This document shows positions 49,201 through 58,200 of a stretch of 64,000 nt of DNA, piece after piece; position 1 is the first letter of the stretch, and each line of letters starts with the position of its first letter. Under the pieces are notes generated by a model. That model was given only the letters and a program-made list of their open reading frames with translations. It searched no databases and was not told the DNA's origin. The translations under genes were made by a program, and so were the position numbers. This stretch comes from Trifolium pratense (Eukaryota; Streptophyta; Magnoliopsida; Fabales; Fabaceae): the NCBI RefSeq assembly GCF_020283565.1, contig NC_060060.1:58203257-58267256 (forward strand), read 5' to 3'.

Positions 49201-52200
49201 TCTCTACCCCTCAAGGTTTTCTCGATATTTTCCTTTCCCTTCTTTGGGATAAATAAAATTCGGTGGCGACTCTGTTACTTTTCGAGTGTTCACACTCGAG
49301 GTTTATTTTTCGCGCCGCGACAGCTGGCGACTCTGCTGGGGAAAACAAACCTTTTGAGAGTTAAGCCTAATTTAGGGGGTTTTCGCTTGTTTGCTTTAAC
49401 ATGCGTTATTTATGCTTTAGCTTTATTGCTTTGGATATTATATTGCATATTTGTTTGAATATTATCTGTCTCTTCTGCTTCGTCTCCTTTCTTTTTCCTT
49501 TTTACCACTTGGGCCGGTTACTTGGTTACTGAGTGAAAAGTCCTATACCCGGACTTGAGGAAAACTTAAGACACATCGGGGGTTGATTGCTAGCTCGCCT
49601 GACGTATGACTCGAGGGTTGGCATGATACTCCCACTTGGGGTAGATTCGTCTTAGGGATATCGGTTCGCCTGACGTATGACTCGAGGACCGAAACGTTCC
49701 CTGGATGGATCCGTGACCTTGGGGACCTTTTTAAAAACCTATGACCTTGAACCTCTGTTTAAGAACCGAGTCGATGGTTGCGTTATGTTGACCTTCCCGG
49801 TTGATGTACCGACCTCACCTAGAGGAGGTTTATCTTTAGTAGATGTTTGTTATGAGCTGTTGCAACACGAACATCGTCTCCTAAAGATTTACCTATGAAT
49901 TTAGGAACCGTGTCAAACCTAGAAAAAAACATGTGAGATTGGGATGGGTTGCAGGTAACTCTGAGCCGCTGGCCTTCAAAATTTACACCTAATCTGTTAC
50001 GGTTCGCTTGATCTGCTGCATGGAATACTACTTGCATTCATGCATTCGTAACAATAATCATGCATGTGCATTTTGGTTTTCAAGGAACTAAACAAACACT
50101 AGTTACATAAGCATAAAGTTTTTCAATCATGGGAAGTAAAAGTTTGAATTTTTCTTATATCCCGGAATGCTTATGATAACAATTTGTCTACGGTTCACTT
50201 AAACCAAAATGACTAAAAAAAGGAATTAAAAATTTTGCATGCATTTTCATTCATAAATTGCATCTCATTCCATTCGTTCATATAACCAGTCATATTCCTG
50301 ACGCCGGTATTTGACAAGAAACGTCTCAAGACTAGTCATGGAGAATTGGCAAGACCAGCACGATGCTTTGAAGGGCGAGGTAGCACAATTGACTGAAAAA
50401 TTGGACAAGGCTCTTGAGTTGTTGATTAATCTGAACAAACCAGCGCATCTAGTTGTGGTTGAAACTGCGGTTCCCGCACTCCAAGGAGGAACTTCAGCAG
50501 TGAACACAGTTTGGCCAACTTTTGGTTTACCCGTTGGGTATACTCCACAGAATCAGGTTGAAGTTCAACAGTCTCCTCAGAATACCCAGACTAGGATCCC
50601 TCTGGTCCAACAAGGTTTTGTTTCACAACAAGAGAATCTGGATGATCCTAGAAATGCTTATCAGAGTCCAGGGTTATTTGATGATGTGCCAAAGGTTAAT
50701 TCTAATGTTCCTCAACTGGAGGAAGCTCGTCAGGAATTCAAGGCTATTGAAGACCGTCTAAGTATGATGGAAGGAGCTGATCCCTTAGACCTTGCCAATA
50801 TGTGCCTAGTTCCAGACTTGGTGCTCCCGCCAAAATTCAAGGTCCCTGACTTCGAGAAATATAAAGGCCTCAGCTGTCCAAAGAATCATTTGATTATGTA
50901 TAGTCAGAAGATGGCCTCTTTTGCTAAAGATGACAAACTCATGATGCATTGCTTCCGAGATAGCCTCACTGGGGCATCACTCAACTGGTACATGCAACTG
51001 GAGGGGAACCGAATCCAATCATGGAGAGATTTGGCAAATGCTTTCATTAAGCAGTACCAATATAACATTGACATGGCTCCAGATCGTACTCAGTTACAAA
51101 ACATGTCTCAAAAGGAGGGTGAGTCATTCAGGGTCTATGCTCAACGTTGGAGAGAGTTAGCTGCACAAGTTCGTCCTCCACTCTTAGAAGCCGAACTAGT
51201 GGACATATTCACTAACACTCTGCAAGGGGCATATTTTGAAAGAATGGTCGGCAGTGTTTCAACTGGTTTTTCTGATATGGTGAAGATAGGTGAGAGGATT
51301 GAAATGGGGATCAAGAGTGGTAAGATTCAAGCTACTATGGGCAATCAATGTACCTCAAAAGAGCCTGCAAACAGTTTCACCAAAATGAAGGAGGAGGAAA
51401 TTAATGCTGCCACTCCCAAAAGAAAGGTCTTTGATCTGATTCCTATGTCATATGGTCAACTTCTTCCATATCTAGTGCACAATGGAATGGTAATTCCCAG
51501 GGCTCTAAAACCCATGACACCACCGTTTCCGGCTTGGTATGATGATAAAGCTAAATGTGAGTTTCATATGGGTGCTGAAGGTCATTCCATTGATAATTGC
51601 ATAGCATTCAAACATCTAGTGCAAGAGCTCATCGACGGGAAGGTCTTGACTTTCAAGGATGGCAAGCCAAATGTGAAAGATAGTCCGCTGCTAGAGGCCG
51701 TCTAAAAGTTTAAAGGTTGCCAACCGGTCAAAAGGGAATCAAGCTCAAGGATTGATTATCATTAGACTGTTTTCATTTTTGTAATTTTCCTATTTGCAAG
51801 AGTTTGATTTGTGTTTAAACTTGTTTATTCGCAATAGTAATCATAATGGAATAATAATGCATGTTTTGAATTAATCTTTTCATGTCCATTCACTTTTCTC
51901 TTCTTCTCCACAAAAGCAAAAATATATATTTCACTCATTTCATTCATTATCGAATCTGTTTGAACAAAGATTGGAGGGAGGATGACGAAAAACGAAATAA
52001 CCAAAATTGTTATAGTATGCTTTCGGATAAAACTTTGCTGATGATGTAAGGCATTGTTTCAAATCCCCGAACACCGGAGAAATAAGGAAGATAATCCGTA
52101 GTCACCCCTGTTGAGCCTAGAAGTTGGTGTTTCTTTCTATTCGAAATAACCCGCATTTTTAACCCGGGGCAGGGTAGTGTTCAGTTAATTCGGCCATGCG

Positions 52201-55200
52201 TTCGAGTTTCAAGAGAACAACATCTCATTCGAGGATCAATCACATTTTCTTCCTTGAACACATCACAAGACGTCAGGGGAATAAAAGAGAGTCAAAAAGA
52301 GAATTTGTTTTCCTCAACCATTGTCGAGGCAGTCACAATTTCCAAATAAAAAGAAAAAGAAAAGAAAGCCCGCTAAGTCAAAACTCAAAAGGACTTAGGC
52401 AAAAATTAGGGATTACAAACAAAAAAAGCGTCACCAATGAAGTCAAAATCATGTGACCAAAACAAAAAGTAAGTGACTGTCACGTCAAAGAGCATCATTG
52501 ACCTATAAGCCATCGTATCATCACCATCGCGTTTCCAAAATCTCTTGGAACATGAGAGCATAGTTTGAATTAACTGAACGTAGGACTGAAGAACATCATG
52601 GAGAATGGGTTGGGTCTAAAATAAAATTTTGAGCCTTATATCCTTTTATTCAAAAACCGTGAACCAGGCCACGTTACAACCCTCAAAAGACCTAATTGAA
52701 GTAAGGTTTATTTTGAAAGCATGCGGTAGCAAGGTTGTGTTAACCTGACTCCCAAGATCTTTTGTAAATCATCAGTGTTGATATCATATTTTCACACCCT
52801 CTTTCGCAACATTCATCCACTATACATCAATTACATCTCAATCTTAATTTCAAAACTAGCATGCACATTGCATTAGAATTACTATTTTGAATAAACAGGT
52901 TTATCTGCAAATCAGCACTTAACAATAATGAAGTTTCAGCTATGAACGGTCACCAAGTGATCAGCAAGAAGTTATGTCCAATCTGGGGCAACTATCTTGA
53001 AACTTCAATCAACCAAGAGGCACATTCCCTAGAAAGGTCATTCAGTATGAGGAAAATGATCCAAGATCATATCTTGGCAAGCTGCATCAAAACCCAGGTG
53101 TTCAAAACCTAACGAACTGGTTCAAGATGTTCCTAATTAGGGGCAAACCACCTTGGGATCCTGACAATCAAGAGTGAACCCTTGTGACTAGGGGCACCTG
53201 AAGATCTCGTTGGTCCGGCCAAAACATTTCAAAAATGGGGCAATCAGGGTTGCACCTCCAAAATGCCAGTTTGATCAAAGAACATACCTCCTAGAAAAGG
53301 GGCACCAACATCAGTGAGTTGGCTAATCACTTCAAAGACGCAATTGACTGGGGCAAGACAGGTTACACAGGGGCAACTCCTCCTCATACCTTCAAGGCGG
53401 CCAAGCCAAATCTAGCATACATCCGCAACTGTTGAGTCCGGAATGGGCGTCGGGATTATGTTGACACAACATCAGGCCACATTTCTACAAAAAGCCTTGA
53501 ACATTCACCGGTTCTAAACCAATCCTCACCCACTGCAGGGGCATTCATAGTAACATGCAAATCATCGCATTAATCATCTTCATGCATTAATCATGTCATT
53601 TCATTCTAGCAAATCGACATCACGCATTAATCATGTCATTTCATTCATATGGTATGCCCCATACCACAAACTCAATAACCTCGAGACTAAACAGCAAATC
53701 AAATATCCTCAAGCAAAAGTCCAATTGTTATTGGCACCCATTCAAAAATCCAATTGTCATTGGTATCCCATCAAAAGTCCAATCGTTATTGGCACACTTC
53801 AAAAATCCAATTGTTATTGGTACCAACCCAAAAGTCCAATCGTTATTGGCACCAACTCAAAAATCCAATCGTTATTGGTACCAACTCAAAAATCCAATCG
53901 TTATTGGTACCCAGCAAAAAGTCCAATCGTTATTGGCATCCACAAAAAATCCAATTGTCATTGATATCCCATTAAAAGTCCAATTGTTATTGGCACCAAC
54001 TCAAAAATCCAATTGTTATTGGTACCAACTCAAAAATCCGATCGTTATTGGTACCCAGCAAAAAGTCCAATCGTTATTGGCATCCACAAAAAATCCAATT
54101 GTCATTGATATCCCATTAAAAGTCCAATCGTTATTGGCACACCTCAAAAATCCAATTGTTATTGGTACCAACTCAAAAGTCCAATCATTATTGGCACCCT
54201 GAAAGTCCAATCGTTATTGGCACCAACTCAAAATCCAATCGTTATTGGTACCCTTAAAAGCCCAACCTCGTTTGGCACCACCCGCAGCCTAATCACTGTT
54301 GGCAATGTTTAAGCCCAATTGTCATTAGCACCTACTCCGCAGCCTAATCACCATTGGCACCTGTTTAAGCCCAATTGTCATTAGCACTCACTTTGCAGCC
54401 TAATCACCATTGGCACCTGTTTAAGCCCAATTGTCATTAGCACCCACTCTGCAGCCTAATGCCATTGACACCTGTTTAAGCCCAATTGTCATTAGCATCA
54501 GTTCGTAAAAATTCAATTTCTACGCATCCCAATAATCATCACATGCACTAGTCATGCATTCCACTTCATGCATTTCATTACATGCACCAACAATGTGCCC
54601 AACAAACAAAGACATATCATGCATATCATGAGTCAACAAATTCATCTGCGTTAACTTTGCATCTTTAGGCATTAAAACATGCATAAACATTCATTGCATC
54701 ATCCAAAGCATGCATGCATAAAAGCAGATTCGAAAGGTTTCTCCCCGCAGAGTACAACCTTCAGTTTTCAACCACAAGCAAGTTGAAGTCACCTTTTCCC
54801 CAGCAAGTCTGAATTGAAAGATGTTCAGCTTTCTCCCAGCGAATCTTTTGAAGAATCCTTAGACAGGACATCTTAAAAGCACATCCCCAGCAGAATCTCC
54901 TGGAAGAGCATCACCTCATCAGAAAGGATCAACCTTCGGCAAAAATGGCTGAACAAGATTATCTTACCCCCGGTGGGATCTCAAGATCACCTTATTTGCA
55001 AAGCTCTCGAAGTGGAGTATCCAGTATTTCAAAAGCTTTCAAAGGAAAGTGGAGAACAAGTGTTAGGTTTCGAAACTTACCAAGTGAAGTGGCGAACAAA
55101 TTCAAAAGTTGGTTGACCTTCAGCATGGGCGGCTGAATAAAATCAAGCAAATAGATTGACCTTCAGTGTGGGCGGCTGAATAAAATCAAGCAAATAGATT

Positions 55201-58200
55201 GACCTTCAGTGTGGGCGGCTGGATAAAATCAAAAGAAGATTGACCTTCAGCGTGGGCGGCTGAATAAGATCAAAAGGGATTGACCTTCAGTGTGGGCGGC
55301 TGAATAAGATCAAAAGTTGGTTGACCTTCAGCATGGGCGGCTGAATAAAATCAAGCAAATAGATTGACCTTCAGTGTGGGCGGCTGAATAAAATCAAGCA
55401 AATAGATTGACCTTCAGTGTGGGCGGCTGGATAAAATCAAAAGAAGATTGACCTTCAGCGTGGGCGGCTGAATAAGATCAAAAGGGATTGACCTTCAGTG
55501 TGGGCGGCTGGATAAGATCATTTTCAAAGATTGACCTTCAGTGTGGGCGGCTGAATAAGATCAGAAGAAGATTGACCTTCAGCGTGGGCGGCTGGATAAA
55601 ATCATTTCCAAAGATTGACCTTCAGTGTGGGCGGCTGAATAAGATCAAAAGGGATTGACCTTCAGTGTAGGCGGCTGAATAAGATCAAAAAGGATTGACC
55701 TTCAGTGCAGGCGGCTGAATGAGATCAAAAGAGGATTGACCTTCAGTGTGGGCGGTTGAATAAGATCACTTACTTTCAAAGATTGACCTTCAGTGTGGGC
55801 GGCTGAATAAAATCAGGATAATCTCTACCTTTGGTATCCAGCTTTCAAGGGAGGTAGATCTCATTCTCTATCATCTTTGAACTCATTTTTTTCCTTGGAG
55901 CAAAATTAGGGCATTTGTATTTAATTACCTCGCACCACAAGAATATGAAGACAATGATGTCATTCATACTCATGGGTCCAAGATAATTAAATAGGGGCAG
56001 CTGTCATACCCTAATTTTGTCCTACCCTTTTCATAAATTATTTTTCATCATATTTTCACATATTCTCTCATTTTCTTTTTATATTTAATATTCAAAATCT
56101 AAAAAAAATGTTTTTATATAAAAATAAATAAAAACAACACAACAACAGCTTGCTGTTGCTGCTGCGTGCGTCCATCCCCCTTAGCACTTCTTGTTTACTT
56201 TTTATTTTTATTATTATTATTATTAAAAAAATGAAACAAGAAGGACAGCACAGTGCACGTTCCCTTTCCTCCATGAACAGTGCTGCGCCTCTCCCTACTC
56301 TGCTGTTAGCCTTACTCTCTTTTTCAACTTTTCATCAAAACCATGCTGAATCTTCACCAAATTCACAAGCAAGCATGAAGGACCAATCACTTCATTTCTT
56401 CTTTTATCTTTGCAAAACCAAATTTTCAGCCAAAGCACACTTTAATCAACACTCAAAATTATCCAATGGTCATAGGCATTGATCAATTGATCCTATAAAT
56501 TGATCCAAACGAATCAGAACAAGAGGAGGCGATTTTGGAGGAACAGAGAGAAGAGAAAAACCAAAAAAATCTCATTTTTTCATCACTTTTCCAAAATCCG
56601 AAATTGACTCAAACAACTTCCAAACTTCAATCTTCTTCACCCAAAAGCCTCTAAACACTTCCAGTAGCTTGAAACAACAATAAAAACGAAGGAAAACCGT
56701 TGAGAGAAGCTTACTCAAACTCCAAAATTGCAAAGAAAAGAGTGAGCTCTAACTCATCTAAGCAAGCTTCAAAACAAGTTAGTTTCTAAACGTTTTTTAC
56801 TCATGAACCTTCACTGAAGCTTTTCAAACCATTTGTTTTGCTTAATTTGTTCAAATACGAGTTTTCATTTTTTGGGGGATTTAAAGTTTGATTTGTTTTC
56901 TTAAAATCCTTGCATCTTTTGTAAATTCTGAGTTTATATTCATGATCAGTGAGGAAAATCGAGTGAAACCGGATTTTATTTCGTAAATTTTGATGAAGTT
57001 TTGATTGTGTTGTTGTTGGCCGAGCTTCATGAAGCTCTCCCATGGCCGTTCTGTTTCTGTTCTTCACGAAGAAGAAGGTGAAGGTTAGGGATGGCCACGT
57101 GTCATCCCGTGATTGGTTCATTCTTATTTTAAAACACAACTGTTGGATCTATTGTAAGGCCGAGATCTGTTAGAGGATTTTTTTAAATCCAAGCCATTTG
57201 ATCAAATCAAAGGGCCCAGATCCAGGAAGCCTACCGTGCACCTATTTCCTCGCGCTGCACCATGTTCATTTTTGTTCTGTTTGCCATTTTTTTTGGACGA
57301 ACTGGGCTGGGCTTTGGTGTTGCAGATTGCTATTGCTTCACCCCCAGACCCAGTTTGCGCCCCCAGTTTGTTTGTTTATTTTTAAGTGCTTATTCACTTA
57401 AGTGCTTATTTAAATAAGTGCTTATTCACATAAGGGCTTATTTAAATAAGTACTTTTTCTTTTGAAAATATTTTTTTGAGTTAGTAGATAATTATTTGAT
57501 TAATGAAAACACTTTTTTTTAAGTAAGTGATTATTTAAGTTGTTTTGTAGAAAAAGTGCTTATTTGAACAGATGTTTATCTAAGCTTTTGAGTCAAGTGT
57601 TTGCACTAACAAATAAATGATCTTTTTAGATCACAGATTTTTGTTGGCTTATTGTTATAAGTCATTTTATTTGCTTATTTGCTTTTTAGCTTATAGAAAA
57701 AGTACTTATTTGAACAAATGCTTATTTAAGCTTTTGAGTCAAATTTTTGCACTAACATAAGAGACCTTCTTAGGTTATTTGTTTTATTTTGGTTGCTTTA
57801 TTTTGATGAGAATTTTATTTGATTATTTTTCAAAAACATTTCGTTACTTTAAAAACCCCAAAATTCAACTTTTCTCCTTTGAAATGAATACGATTAAGCA
57901 AAGTCGATAAGATTAGCAAAAGCTTCAGTTACTGTATATATTGTCTATACTTTGTTTGCTTGTTTCGTTTCTCTTTTATCTTGCTCGAATTTGAAAGCAC
58001 TCAATAAAATAGAATGAAAAAGGAAGGGACTGACGTATGACTTTCTCTACCCGAATGGTTCCGAGACCCTGACGTATGACTCGTGTCTTGGACCATTCTC
58101 ATTCCCAAACCTTAAAACACCTAAAAAAGTATCTCTTAATCTTTTCTTTTGATTTTGTTAAATCAAATTAAAACGACTTAAGATTAAAAGGATGAAAAAG

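Noticed and set aside
53593..54202. Open frames of 123 and 189 aa with SNRYWYP / KSPIVIGT peptides
   Set aside because: They arise from tandem repeat family 1 of the retrotransposon. Several overlapping frames are open at once, there is no start context and there is no relation to gag or pol.
53715..54500. CRISPR-like array of short repeats with spacers
   Set aside because: Units vary, spacers are short and related to each other, and the array lies inside an LTR retrotransposon of a plant genome.
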